Below the pieces are notes generated by a model, which worked only from the letters and a program-made list of their open reading frames with translations, was not told the origin of the DNA and searched no databases. Position numbers and translations under genes: made by a program. Below, piece after piece: positions 11,259 to 22,515 of a stretch of DNA of 64,000 nt; within the stretch, counting starts at the first letter, position 1, and each line of letters opens with the position of its first letter. This DNA is from Rhytidiadelphus loreus (taxonomy: Eukaryota > Streptophyta > Bryopsida > Hypnales > Hylocomiaceae): contig OX344764.1 in assembly GCA_947034895.1 (NCBI GenBank), forward strand, positions 61,733,348-61,797,347, given 5' to 3'.

Positions 11259-12896
11259 ATGATGAAATCCGTTTCTCTTCTTAAACCCTCCTTAAACCCT
11301 AAGTATTTGATGCATTGCTCCGACTATTGCGTTGCTCATCGTTGTTTAAGCAACAATCTCTCCTCCTTTCTTTTGGATAAGTCTGGTCGCGTTTCGCGAC
11401 CGAGCTTTCGTCTTGTCCCTCACGCGCAAGCCAGTGGAAGCGGCCGAACCGTTTGGGACGAAGCCGCGGAGGAGTTTTTTCGTGCCAAGGGACAGAAGCC
11501 TGCCGTCAAAGAGTCGAGTACGAGAGAGAAGGGCAGGGAGAAACCCTATGGTAGGGCTCCAGCTAATAAGACATCAGATTATGGTGATGCAAGGTCCGGG
11601 AGGCGAGAATGGGGTGAGAAAGACAGAGATGTCAGGAAGAATGCAGATAATAGAACCTCTGGGAATGGTCCTCCATCAGAGTCGCAGTACCAGAAGGCTG
11701 TAAGCTTTGCAGGCAGAGAATGGGGCGACACGAATGACGAAGAGCGCAGGGGTCGGGAAGGAGGTCGCACTACCTCAACAGGGAGGAGTACTGCACGCTC
11801 AAGCAAAGCACCTTGGAGCAATAATTCAGCAGCGCGGTCGAGTAAACCTTCCTGGGGCAACAATTCGGCAACGAATGGATACAGAAGTGACAGAGGAGGT
11901 GGATATGGCGGCGAGAGACGCAGGGAGCGTAACGGTGATGATGAGGGAGACGAGGAGGCTATGGATTCGGAAGGCTGGCCCAAGAAAGAGACCTCGAATT
12001 GGAGGCTGGAAGGAGAGGCTCTGTACGGGGTTGCACCGATTAGGGCAGCTCTTTTGGCCGAGCGGCGCCAGCTTTTCACCTTGTACGTGCAGGAGAGTCT
12101 TGTCGAGAATGTTGCAACTGGGAAACGGAAAGATAAGCAGGCAGTGAGCTGGATTCTCAACAGAGCTCACAATCTCGAGATGAAGGTGGAGACGGTGTCG
12201 AAGCAACAACTGAACCTGCTAGTGGACAACAGACCTCATCAGGGTTTGGTTTTGGATGCTTCTCCTCTGGAGTTGGTCCCTTGCGAGTATCTTGAGAGAG
12301 CAGCTAACCAGGATGGAAGCTCTCCAGTGTGGGTTGCCTTAGACGAAGTCATCGATCCTCAGAATTTCGGAGCGATACTGCGGTCATGTCATTACTTGGG
12401 TGCCACAGGGGTGATTGTTTGTGCCAAAAACTCGGCACCCTTGAGTGGGGTGGTGAGCAAGGCAAGTGCTGGGGCCTTGGAGGTCATGGAGATTCAATCT
12501 TGCCGGAATATGATGAAATTTCTCGATACGTCCGTGCTCAATGGGTGGAGGGCAGTGGGCGCTTCCTCCGAGCCAAGGGCGCTTCCAATTCAGGAACTGG
12601 AGCCTGGTTTCCCAACAATTCTAGTGCTAGGGAATGAGGGCCGCGGGCTACGTACCAACGTTAAGCGATCCTGTACAGAATTAGTCTCTATTAAGGGTTT
12701 TGGCTCTGCTGGAAGTTCACCACCAGTGCAAGAGATTGACCCTGATCTGAGTGAAGTTAGGGCTTTTGGGTCGGAATTACAGGCGGCAGCGGAGGCGGTA
12801 GATAGTCTGAATGTTAGTGTTGCAGCTGGTATTTTGCTGCATGACTTACTCTCACGCTCAATTCAACAAAGGAAGCCTGCTGTTTTGGCCGAGTGA
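11259..12896 (+). CDS. SpoU/TrmH-family RNA 2'-O-ribose methyltransferase (MRM1/RlmB-like), probably organellar
   Basis: SPOUT-class enzymes of this group transfer a methyl group from S-adenosylmethionine to the 2'-OH of a guanosine in large-subunit rRNA. The 545-residue frame is uninterrupted. Residues 1-55 are Ser/Leu/Arg-rich with almost no acid, like an organellar targeting peptide. About 60-240 is a hydrophilic Arg/Gly/Ser/Asn-rich linker. About 254-330 (LYGVAPIRAALLAERRQL onward) is the substrate-binding domain. About 356-540 is the knotted catalytic domain: ALDEVIDPQNFGAILRSC (motif 1), VLGNEGRGL near 453 (motif 2) and NVSVAAGILLHDLL near 518 (motif 3). A Ser/Pro/acid-rich insert of some 40 residues separates motifs 2 and 3. 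The ATG used is the first in frame with the transit-like segment. Whether it goes to plastid or mitochondrion cannot be decided. Family is secure, exact target is not. Confidence 0.9.
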   Translation: MMKSVSLLKPSLNPKYLMHCSDYCVAHRCLSNNLSSFLLDKSGRVSRPSFRLVPHAQASGSGRTVWDEAAEEFFRAKGQKPAVKESSTREKGREKPYGRAPANKTSDYGDARSGRREWGEKDRDVRKNADNRTSGNGPPSESQYQKAVSFAGREWGDTNDEERRGREGGRTTSTGRSTARSSKAPWSNNSAARSSKPSWGNNSATNGYRSDRGGGYGGERRRERNGDDEGDEEAMDSEGWPKKETSNWRLEGEALYGVAPIRAALLAERRQLFTLYVQESLVENVATGKRKDKQAVSWILNRAHNLEMKVETVSKQQLNLLVDNRPHQGLVLDASPLELVPCEYLERAANQDGSSPVWVALDEVIDPQNFGAILRSCHYLGATGVIVCAKNSAPLSGVVSKASAGALEVMEIQSCRNMMKFLDTSVLNGWRAVGASSEPRALPIQELEPGFPTILVLGNEGRGLRTNVKRSCTELVSIKGFGSAGSSPPVQEIDPDLSEVRAFGSELQAAAEAVDSLNVSVAAGILLHDLLSRSIQQRKPAVLAE

Positions 12897-13475
12897 AGTA
12901 ATTCTCAAGAATAATTTTTCTATGCTTTCTTATTCGATTTTTATCCGTTTCATCATTGTTCGTATGGTTTTTCAAGTTTTGTTAATGTTTGCTGTGTTTT
13001 CCAGCTAATGAGTTATTTCCATTCAACTGGTTGCGGGATCTCTTGAATTCCCTTATCTGACAAATTTCTGTGAGAAGCGTCAGTTGTAACTATCATTACC
13101 TGTTGCTGAAGTTTTGATGAACATTGCTTTTATGATGTGATTGCTTGGTTCAGAAATTGCGTACGGAATGCGTAGTCGGTGACTGGTTGATGTGGAGCTT
13201 CCACTTCGTCATTGCTTTGGATACTTCCTCAAAATTTCACTTGTGCATTTGCTGTTGAGTACAATAAGTGCATTGTTTATGTGAGAGTGAGAATGATAGC
13301 TGCGCTGTTTATCGAACCGGTATTCATGAGTGTCGATCAGATATTCTTAACCCCCAAACCTCTGGAGGACCAGGGGATGATTCAGGCAGAAATTCTCACA
13401 AACAGAGTATAAATGAAGAAAATCTTTGAATTTCAACTGTACGAATTTCTAATCGAATACTTTGGGAATGTGCTA
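12897..13475. other. 3' flank of methyltransferase gene
   Basis: Likely 3' UTR and spacer. No domain-bearing frame and no hairpin of note. Confidence 0.4.
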
Positions 13476-13784
13476 CACTAAAAAGGTATTTAGTGTTGGA
13501 TTACATTTAGTGTAATTACCACCCTACTTGACCCTACACTAAATGTGAACTTTGTGGGAATTAGTGTAATATTAGACTTCAATGCCTACCATAGAATACA
13601 TTTAGATTTATCAAATTTCAGATTTCAGATTTCAGATTTGCCATAGAGTACAGATTTCAGATTTACCATTGAGTACATTTAGTGTTAGAAATTAGATTTA
13701 GTGTTACTTACTTTAGTAGGGTAAATGATATTTAGTGTCATGGTTTGCAAATAGTGTTGCCAACACTAAATACCCTTTTTAGTG
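13476..13784. mobile_element. MITE with CACTAAAAAGG ends and TA target duplication, copy 1
   Basis: The left end CACTAAAAAGGTATTTAGTG pairs with the right end CACTAAATACCCTTTTTAGTG (about 24 bp with one indel). TA sits on both sides (13474-13475 and 13785-13786), as for Tc1/mariner-type elements. The 309-bp interior repeats TTTAGTGT and ATTTCAG motifs and has no coding capacity. A relative with CACTAATAATGG ends is at 17660. Confidence 0.7.
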
Positions 13785-13904
13785 TAGTGTTTTTGGAAGC
13801 TTTCATTGAGTAGATTGTAAACATGTCCCCAAACCAAATTCTTGTTCTTCATCCATTCAAATTATTGTAAATTATTGTGTCAATTTACATTTGTGCATTA
13901 TAGT

Positions 13905-14520
13905 TTTTGAACCCCTAAAGTCCCATTGTTTGTATGGGGAGACAAAATGGATTTTTCTATGGGCTCCTAGAGTCTCAATTTTTGTTGTGATTTTTTGAAA
14001 CTTTTTTTTAAGATAGAAAAACACGTTAGCTTTGGGGGAATATAATTTTTATTTCAATCAATTTATTGGGAGTGAATGCACAAATTTCAATTTGTTGGGT
14101 AGGAAAATAAATCTACAAAGTGAGATTAAAATCTTATAAATTTGTCTCTCATAGATTATATTTTTGTATACGTGAAAAGCTTTGATTTATTCGATTTGGA
14201 TTAGTGATGTGCAAGTTATAGAGCTTCTTAATTTGTGGGCAAGCATAACAAATTCTTGAGATTTTTGAACTCAATTTTTACAATTTAAAAAAAAGAAATT
14301 CCACAAGGTTTACGGTATTATGCTTGCTTGAACATTCTCACTGTTGAAATTAGTGTATTTTAATTCAATCTTAAAGCTATTAACAATTTAGTTATTCCTT
14401 TAATCTTGTATTTACTTCTACCTAACAATTTTTAAAGAGTGAAAATGAAGTTGTTTAGAATTCTTTTTGGAAGATTCTCAACTCAATTCTTCAAAATACA
14501 AATTTTAAAATTTAAAATTT
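13905..14520 (-). repeat. Dispersed ~640-bp repeat, copy B (inverted)
   Basis: This is the reverse complement of the block at 7010-7645 and 45050-45700. Seen on the + strand it runs from CCTAAAGTCCCATTG...GACAAAATGGAT to the AATTTTTAAAGAGTGAAAATGAA area. It is non-coding and more diverged than copies A and C. Confidence 0.5.
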
Positions 14521-14930
14521 GTAGTACAAAGTTTTTAAGTTAAAAAGATTCAAAGTCTTATAATCTAATCACTCAAGGTGCAAAAGAAACTATTTTCTTC
14601 ACTTTGAACGTAAATATCTTGTAATGAACGTATATATCTTGTAATCTCTATGGTCAAAGTTTTTTGAAATCTCTTGTATACATTCTTACAATAGTCTTAA
14701 AACTTTTTTGTCATCTCACAATAGTAATGGTATTTCAATGAGTGTTTTTTATGAAAAAAAGGCTTTAGAACTTTAGTGATTAAGTTTTTTCCCCCACTAA
14801 CATTCTAGTTATAGTTTAGCAAGTGTTAGACTATTTCACCTCAAAAAACAACATTATAAGTCTAAAAATTGAATTGTTAGATTTTATTTGATCTTGTTGG
14901 CAATTGAAAGAAGATTCTATATTTTTCTAG

Positions 14931-15256
14931 CATTAAATGAGATTTGAAGGCAAAGGAGGTCCGTTTCAGGCCTATTCCTTGTCTTGGAAACCAATCAGAA
15001 TATATAAACATTAAAAAATGATTAAAAAATGATTAATGATTAATGATTAATGATTAATCATTAATCATTAATCATTAATCATTAATCATTAATCATTAAT
15101 CATTAATCATTAATTAATTAATTAACTAATATTATCTTACATGACATCATAATGGCCACGTCAAATTGTTGTTGTGGCAGAGTTTTCAACATTTCCCGTT
15201 GTTCGGAAACACTTGAGAACTCACAATTTTCTTTTGCCTTCAAATCTCTTCTAATG
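14931..15256. mobile_element. Small TIR element of the CATTAG...CTAATG family, copy 2
   Basis: The ends are CATTAAATGAGATTTGAAGG and CAAATCTCTTCTAATG. The interior holds GGTCCGTTTCAGGCC on the left and CACGTCAAATTGTTGT on the right, both shared with other copies. A palindromic ATTAATG/ATTAATC microsatellite expands it to 326 bp. Confidence 0.65.
15031..15124. repeat. Palindromic 7-bp microsatellite
   Basis: About three units of GATTAAT(G) switch to about ten units of ATTAATC, its reverse complement. The tract can therefore fold back on itself. It sits inside the TIR element at 14931-15256. Confidence 0.85.
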
Positions 15257-15582
15257 TATGTATCATTTTAGACACCATACTAATAAACTATCAATTTTCA
15301 TAAAGCTGACCATTGGTGTACCTAAAGTTGACTTTGGATTCTTTTGATTAAACATTTAGAGCATCTCTACCTCTGCAAGGAAAGCTCATCAATGTCAAAA
15401 CACTAAGTCACATTTTAAGAGAATGGTTAATATAATTTACTGACTTAAGCAACTCCATTAGCTTGTAATCAACTATAAGACTCCTTGTATATATAAACTA
15501 AAAGAATCTCCCCCATTTATTATGCCAATTTTACAATTTGTAAAAAAGAAAGTACGTAAGTTAATTCTATTAGAGTGAGAGT

Positions 15583-15868
15583 CATTAGAGGATATTTGGG
15601 GGGTCAGGAAGGCCGTTTCAAGATTGTTCCCGACATTGTTTTTCCAATAATCCGATAACGGCCGTTGCCAAATTATTATTTAAAATTAATTAATTTTTTT
15701 AATTTTTTTTAATTTTTTTAAATGAATTGAATTTTTTTTAATAAAATAAAATAAATATTGACGTGGTAGTCACTCTACCACATTAGGTAGTAGCTACAGG
15801 TTGTTGCGGGGTTGTTCCTAGCTTAGGGGAACTTATAGCCCTCCCAAGGGGCTAAATCTTTTCTAATG
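15583..15868. mobile_element. Small TIR element of the CATTAG...CTAATG family, copy 3
   Basis: The ends are CATTAGAGGATATTTGG and AAATCTTTTCTAATG. The interior carries GGCCGTTTCAAGATTGTTCCC on the left and a CCTAGCTTAGGGGAACT-type block on the right, matching copies 1, 2 and 4. It is 286 bp and non-coding. Confidence 0.65.
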
Positions 15869-17659
15869 TTGAATAGTACAAGACTCCCTCATACTAATTT
15901 GGATGAATGTTGGATGCATGTGATTTAATGAATGTAAGCATTAGGATGATATTTAAATGAAAAACACACTATTTGGAACAATATGGAAATTATAGTGTAT
16001 GTAAATAATTGTATTGATTTTTTTAGGAACACTATAAACTAACATATTAGTTCAACTCATAAATTTGCATAATTCCTAGATTTGAGCAAGTTATTGTAAC
16101 AATTGCAATGTATACTAATTGAACTAAGTTGTGTGTGGAATATAACAAAGTTGTCAAGTCTAATAAACAAACAAACAATAATAGATGAGCCAAAGAGAAT
16201 CTTTTGGTGGATCCAAGTATTAATTGTACGCTTTTCATTTAAAAAAAAACATGTATGCTTATTTGATGATATCCGTTAGGAGATGTTCTCACCAAAAAAA
16301 AAGTGCAACAATTTTAACGACACAATTAAAATTAGTTGTACTTATTAATCCCTAAGCACTTCGACATTCATATTCTAGGTTATGAATAGAATGCTTCATG
16401 CCAAGGTTTTGTCTAAATACTTAAACTCACTCATCCCAAGCAATTCTTGAGTATAATCTTCTTTTATGACTTATTCAATAAAATTGGGGTAAATAACATA
16501 TTTTCACAAAGATATAAGCACAAATGTGCAAAAAAATCCCCCAAAGAATCAAAGCATTTAGTTAACACAATGTCTAATGATGTCAAAGTAGGAGGTCCAC
16601 AGATTCTAGACAACTAATAGATTGAAACTCAAGTTTCATACTCATTACTATGTGGATGAAAGTCATCCTAATTTATAAAGAACTAGACTTTTATCAAGTT
16701 GTTGTTCTATCTAATGGTTGGATTTGGTATTACTAAAGTACATTATTTTTCTAAAATTACAAATGTAGAAGTATGTCAAGTAGTTGACCCAGCCAAAATT
16801 GCATTGACTCTAGTTCAAAATTAAATTTGCAAAAATGAGGTCATAGATTTATAGAACACAAAAATTTCAAAAAAATCAGCATGCGAAGAGAACCTCATTT
16901 CAAATCCATTCTAGCAAATAGTATTGTCAAAAAATGATAATATTTTGTTTGTAATCGAATTTTGGAAGAATTTTGAAATTTTCCTTTCAAAATTTGTAAA
17001 AAAGAATATTGGTGATAGCATTGGAGAATCTAACTATATGGATGGAATCTAAACTTCAAAATCTACAACTTTTAATTGGATATGAATTCCAAAATATTCT
17101 TCCATATAGTATTTTACAATGATTTTTCCCAAATCATCAATTCCGTAGACGACTTTGGATCTTTAGGGATTAAGAGCTAATTTACAAATTTTGGGGGGAA
17201 CTTCTTGAAATATCTTTCATAAATTTTTCCTCATTGCACCAAAGTCATTTCATATTTTTTGAACCTTCATAGAACTAAGGTAGTATGCTCTAAAAGCACC
17301 CATGCTCTAAAAGCAATCATGATACAAAGGTACATTTTGCTTTCTTCAATGTACCCAATAAGTATACACTTCAGAAGCTAATCACATTTAGTGACCACTG
17401 CGTTTCAACTTCCAAAATTTGTAGCTAATTCCTCGAACTCAAGGTCCAAAAAATATGAAACAACTTGGGTTAAATGTCAAATCCTTTTTTCTTCCTATAA
17501 AAATTTACTGAAAATTATTTCAAGGAGTTTAGCTTCCCTGAAAAAGATAATCAGTTCTTAAATGGTCACTTTAAGAGCAAGCTACCTTAGTTAAGGTGTG
17601 AAATTTGAAATTCAAATCACATAGGTCACAAAAACTGTCCACCGCTGATATATTCACTA
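15869..17659. other. AT-rich intergenic DNA, no gene seen
   Basis: No frame with a domain or splice pattern on either strand. Composition is like the other repeat-derived spacers. Confidence 0.4.
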
Positions 17660-17949
17660 CACTAATAATGGTATATAGTTTTATGTTACAAATAGTGTTA
17701 CCTAATTTTTACCAGACCCATTTAGAGTTTTACTTTCCACCTCTTGTGAGCTCATTTCTAATATGAAATTACCTTTAACACCAAATGAAGTCTTGTTAAA
17801 AATTTATATCCCAAAATAATTCAAAAAGTTGTCAAATAGTGCCTATATTGACATTTAGTGTTAGTAACACTACAGTAGTGAAATTGTTAACATTTAGTGT
17901 TGTACTTCGTAATTAGTGTTGCCATCACTATATACCATTATTATTAGTG
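17660..17949. mobile_element. MITE with CACTAATAATGG ends and TA target duplication, copy 2
   Basis: The left end CACTAATAATGGTATATAG pairs with the right end CTATATACCATTATTATTAGTG. TA lies on both sides (17658-17659 and 17950-17951). It is 290 bp with ATTTAGTGTT motifs inside, like the element at 13476. Non-coding. Confidence 0.7.
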
Positions 17950-18530
17950 TACTAGGACACTCGCAAATGCAATTGGTACATTGAAGAAAGCAAAATGTGT
18001 CTCTCTGTTACAGGAACGCTTTTACAGTCTGGCCGCTTTATTTAGAAGCGGACACGTTGTCTGCAACTTGGCGACGTCTCCTGAATCCGGACGCTGTCGT
18101 CGATGACGCCTGCGTGTACGATCACAAATCAACCCAGAAATCGACTCAGAAATCAACCCAGACAGAAATCAACCCAGAAATCATGGGTTTCTGCATTTGG
18201 AACGTCCGATTGCAGTAGATTTTTCACTTCAATCTGCAGTAAACTTAACGTACTTCTAGAGTTCTGGACGGCAGCTTATTATCAACTTCGCGGGCTCCAC
18301 CTTTTGATGAGCACGACCTGCTTGGCCGGCTGGATTAGCAGCCGTGCCGCCCTTGCGTGGCGCCCTGTGCAGCTTCATTTTTCGATGGTCTTCTGATGAA
18401 GTGTCACAAGAGCAGGCATCTTCCTGGGATATTTCTGCAATTGCCAAACAAACTGGGCGGCCCGTCAGCATCCGCAACGTGGCCCATTCTCTCCATGCAA
18501 CATAGGCATATATAGTAAACAACAATTATA
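17950..18530. other. GC-richer spacer with short AACCCAGAAATC repeats
   Basis: Base composition rises here compared with the left side. Around 18125-18183 short units of the type AATCAACCCAGAAATC recur. Open frames exist but none has a recognisable domain. It may be distal promoter or an exon remnant. Confidence 0.35.
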
Positions 18531-19090
18531 GCATTATTCAAACTCAACCGTCTCTTCAAGGCATATCGAAGCTCACATTGTCTCAGTTCAGTTGTCGCTT
18601 GATTTGGAGTACTTTTGTCTTTTAGCTCAAATGGTTCAAAGTTTCGCTTGATTTGGAGTGATATACAAATTGGCTCTAATTGTGCGAGTTTATGTTTGGT
18701 TTGGAGAGTGATTTATTATCGATCTTTGCTAGACATTGCAACTGTACTGTCTTTTCGATCAAATCGAAGCTCGAATTGCCTCAGCTTTCACTAGATTGGG
18801 AGTGATTTAGTGTGCGAGTTTATGTTGGGTTTGGAGTCATTTGTCGATCTTTGCTAGACATTGCAACTGTACTGTCTTTTCAATAAAATCGAAGCTCAGT
18901 TTTCGCTACATTGGGAGTGATTTAGTTTAGCTCCAATTGCGCGAGTGTTCGCTTGATTTGGAGTGTTTTTTTGGATCTTTGCTAGACTTTCAAACTCGAC
19001 CGTCTCTTCAATCACATCGAAGCTGAAATTGCCCCAGTTTAGGCTTGATTTGGAGTGATACATCTTAGTTCCCATTGTGCGAGTTCTTGA
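18531..19090 (+). repeat. Imperfect tandem array upstream of the Gly/Tyr-rich gene
   Basis: About four diverged units of roughly 130-150 bp lie directly upstream of the start codon at 19131. Recurring landmarks are TCTTTGCTAGACATTGCAACT, GTCTTTTCAATAAAATCGAAGCTC, GGAGTGATTTAG and TTGTGCGAGTT. It probably covers promoter and 5' leader of that gene. Confidence 0.65.
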
Positions 19091-19130
19091 AGAGTTTTCT
19101 CTACGTTAAAGTAGTTCGGAGCCTTCAAAG

Positions 19131-20251
19131 ATGGCGTACTACAGGCCTGGTGATCGCGTAGGTGGCTACCCTAGAGGTGCAGAATTGGGAGAGGACGGAC
19201 CAAGTGGTTTCCGACCTGGTGGAGGTTATGTCCCGCAGGGATATGGTGTTCCCAGCTATGAATACGAACGTGAAAGGCCTCTTGGTGGCGCTTACGTCGG
19301 CGGTGCACCAGAATATTATGGCGCTGAACGGTAAGTGCTCGATCATCATCATCATCATCATCATCTCTATGCTCTTGTTCATGCTTCCGTTCTATTGAAA
19401 GTGGTCGCTGAGATGCTGTGATTGATGTTGCAGGCCTGGGGGATACGGATATGAAAGAGAAGGATATGGCAGGGAAAGATATGGAAGGGAAGGACTTATG
19501 AGGGAAGGATATGCTCCAAGTGTGTATGATCAAGGCTATCCTCGACAACCGCAAATGTTAGTGCAGCCACCTGTTGAGTATGTTGAAACTCAGCCTTCAG
19601 ACCTGGGAATGGGATTACGAGACATAGGCAAGGCTGCACGCCATCCTCCTACTGACTATGGCGCTGGGTATGGGAGACCGGAAGTTGCTGGCTATGGGAT
19701 GCCCGAGGTTGCTGGCTATGGGAGGCCTGAGGTTGCTGGCTATGGCGGCGCTCCAGGCTATGGGGCAGGAATGTACGAGGAAGTAAGTTACACTGCAAAT
19801 TCTCTTTCAGATTCTCTTCTTGTCGCATTTTCAATTAGGTTATGTCTCATAGTTTCGGGGAAACGGAAGATTTCAGTCCTCACAACTGTTCGATTGCGTT
19901 GTTAAAATCCTGTTTCTGAAGAGTGTTCTTAAACTCTATGTTAGAATTGTTGCGGAATTAGAAACTAGAGTATACTCTGTTTATCCATGCCAGAAAGTTG
20001 AAGTTTTATGATTGCTGATTGCTCTAACGAGGTGCTGATACCTGTCTGTGAATTGGTGTATGTAGGATGAGGTGAGACGTCTTAAGAAAGAGCTTGAGCA
20101 TGAAAGGCGGGAGAAGCACGAGCTTGAGTTGGCGGCAGCTGGTGCAGTTGGATATGGATTGCATGAGCGCCGCGAAAAGAACGACGCGGAGGACGATGAT
20201 ATCGAACCGAAAAAGGAGAAGAAACGTCATCACTTTTTTAGCCGTGACTAG
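19131..20251 (+). CDS. Gly/Tyr/Pro-rich protein with charged coiled C-terminus (3 exons)
   Basis: Exons 19131-19330, 19434-19782 and 20066-20251 join in frame across GT-AG introns to 244 residues. Residues 1-180 are low-complexity, rich in Gly, Tyr, Arg and Pro. They include REGYGRERYGREG-type repeats and three tandem PEVAGYG units. The last exon changes character: DEVRRLKKELEHERREKHEL looks like a short coiled coil, then an Ala/Gly turn, an acidic patch and a basic end KKEKKRHHFF. There is no signal peptide or membrane segment. Gly-Tyr-rich proteins with such tails occur in plants, often stress-linked, but no function is known to me for this one. The second intron begins GTAAGT. A run of ATC triplets lies in the first intron. 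Confidence 0.75.
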
Positions 20252-22515
20252 ATCTTCAATTGGAGTTGGGAATTGAGCAGCAAATTTGAAGAATGTTGCT
20301 GCGAAGTGTAGTATACAGTGCACTCGAGAAATTTGTATATTATTTATGTCGAAGGGTGCAAATTTTGAGGGATAATGATATAACTAGCATATTGGATTTC
20401 AGAACACAGAAATAGGAACGATTTTTGTCATTTGAGTTTCAAAAAAATCTTGGTAGTATGATACCAGTTTTTGCATCGCAACTTGGGTAATATTTTTGGA
20501 AGTGGAGTATTGCATTGTTTCTCTGTAAAGCTGTGCTCATGTCTAGTTTCAGATGTTTGCCTCAAACGTTTGAGGTAGAATTTTAGTATCAAATGCTGGA
20601 GAATTGTGAAGACGAGCATAACCAAAATGTGCTCCTAACCGACTCTTTCTTCTGATTAGAAAGCGCGAGTCTCTTCAATATCTATAAGCACAGTTCGCCT
20701 CCCTCTTGCGAGTCTGGTTACGATGTTTCACTACAATCACTTATCGATATATGCTATATCCAATCTCAAAACGTTAGAGTAAATGCTTATTCTCTAAAGT
20801 ATCCAATGTTTATTTTCGGCAACCTCAAGACGGGTGTGAATAATGAAGTGCAATCAAAATGGATTATAATAATCCCCACTCGCAACATTGGATCTGAGTT
20901 CGCTTCCCGGCTGCTCGTTTAATCCATTAGCAGGAAGTCGACAAGATAGATTTCTGCTTGCTTTATACATATCTTACGAAACCCTAAACCAGGTTAGGAA
21001 ACATAGTTACATCCAAGTCGGAGCAGGCGGAAGTCTCATGAAGATGAATCATTGAAACCGAGAGCAGTCTCATGCAATCATGAGGGGGCTTGCTCAGCCA
21101 GAATGTGGATGTGCAGGATCAGGGGTTGAGAGGAGTCTAGGGTTTCGTGGGTGAAGAGCGAGGTCTGGCGAGCAGGATGGCCAGAAAGAAATCAGAGGGG
21201 GAAGTAGTGGATCCGGTGGAAGGAAGCGAAAGTGTCCAAGGGACTGACGAAAGGAAGCAGGAGTTTCTCACTGATGGTCAAGGCATTGCACGTTAGATAT
21301 GGCATGTCCGCCAGCATCGGTGGTAATTGCGGTGCACAGCTGAAACTCCTTCGTTGTAGAGATTGGCACGAACCCGAGATTTACAATCATCTGCTACTCT
21401 TGTGATCGGTTGCTTTCATTTCTGCTTAAGATTGAAATTTTGTAAGCAAGCCTGGACATGGCCATACCGAGAAAAGAGTTTTTACTTCTCTTCATAAAAA
21501 TTGAGAAGTTTAGAGCACGGGCTGATGCTGTTTATGCGGTTTCCGTCTTTCAACACTGAAGTCTCATGGTTCTTTACTTGTTCTGTTCTCAGAGTTAACT
21601 TCTCTTCGCGAGATGTCGGGACGAGCCTCGAGTGCAGGGTCTTCATCCTTTCCGATAAAACCCTAAAACCTTGACCGCAGTAGTAGGTTCATGACGGAGT
21701 AGTTTTGAATTTGATCAAATCGATATATCGAAGGCAACTTGATCATGAATTAAATCAAATCCTGGGCAACATAGATCATGAATTCAAGACTTTCTCATGA
21801 AATGCGCCGAAGAAACAGGTGCTTAAAATGTAGAAGACACTTGAAATGTTCCAGCCTAATGGGGTTTAGGGTTCATTTTTCTGAGGAACACTACTACCGC
21901 ATCGGCTTTGCTTTGTGGGTTGTTATTCTAGAAGCGCAACAACGCAGTTACGCTGCAGTGAAAACGCAAGAACGCTGTGGTGAATGACTCTTGCATAATT
22001 TAGGGTTTGATGCACCCAAGGGGATGCCGGATGAGACAATAGGTTGGGTCCACTCCAGCGTCTTCACTACAGAAGACAATTTTTGGTAGTCTCGTACCAA
22101 GGCGATGAACACTGAAGGGGAGTTCATTGGACCTTGTCAAGAGCAAGGGCAATCGTCGAGTCTGAATTGAGTCTTAGTACGTGATGAAAGCTTGCTCCCG
22201 TAGATTACAGATACCCATTCCGGGCGAAAGGGTTCCTAGTCGAGCCACTTCTTCATGCGAAATCCTAGAGTCTCGACCGCAGACGTAGGTTGATAACAAC
22301 GTGCTCTTGAATTTGATTGATTCTATACATCGCAGGCAACGCTTGAAACGCGCACCTAGATTTATGGAGGAGCCCCGGCAACTCCGTCAATCTTTAACGC
22401 CGTGAATGATTTAGGTTTCATGAGCCCGCATTGGGAGTTTTGTGGATCCTTGAAAGGGTCGTTAGGTACTGAGTACGGAGATTCTTTTGGTGGATTAGAG
22501 AATTCTTGAAGTTCA
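20252..22515. other. Spacer and probable 5' region of the PPR gene
   Basis: The first few hundred bases are likely 3' UTR of the Gly/Tyr-rich gene. From about 20980 the DNA is less AT-rich, with several telo-box-like AACCCTAAA or TAGGGTTT motifs (20984, 21140, 21665, 21865). A small frame of 39 codons starts at 21177 (MARKKSEGEV...). A 69-codon frame lies at 21778-21987. Neither is recognisable. They may be upstream ORFs or unspliced leader of the PPR transcript. Confidence 0.35.

Noticed and set aside
11579..12209. Minus-strand frames opposite the methyltransferase linker
   Set aside because: They mirror the low-complexity linker of the real gene and lack any domain.
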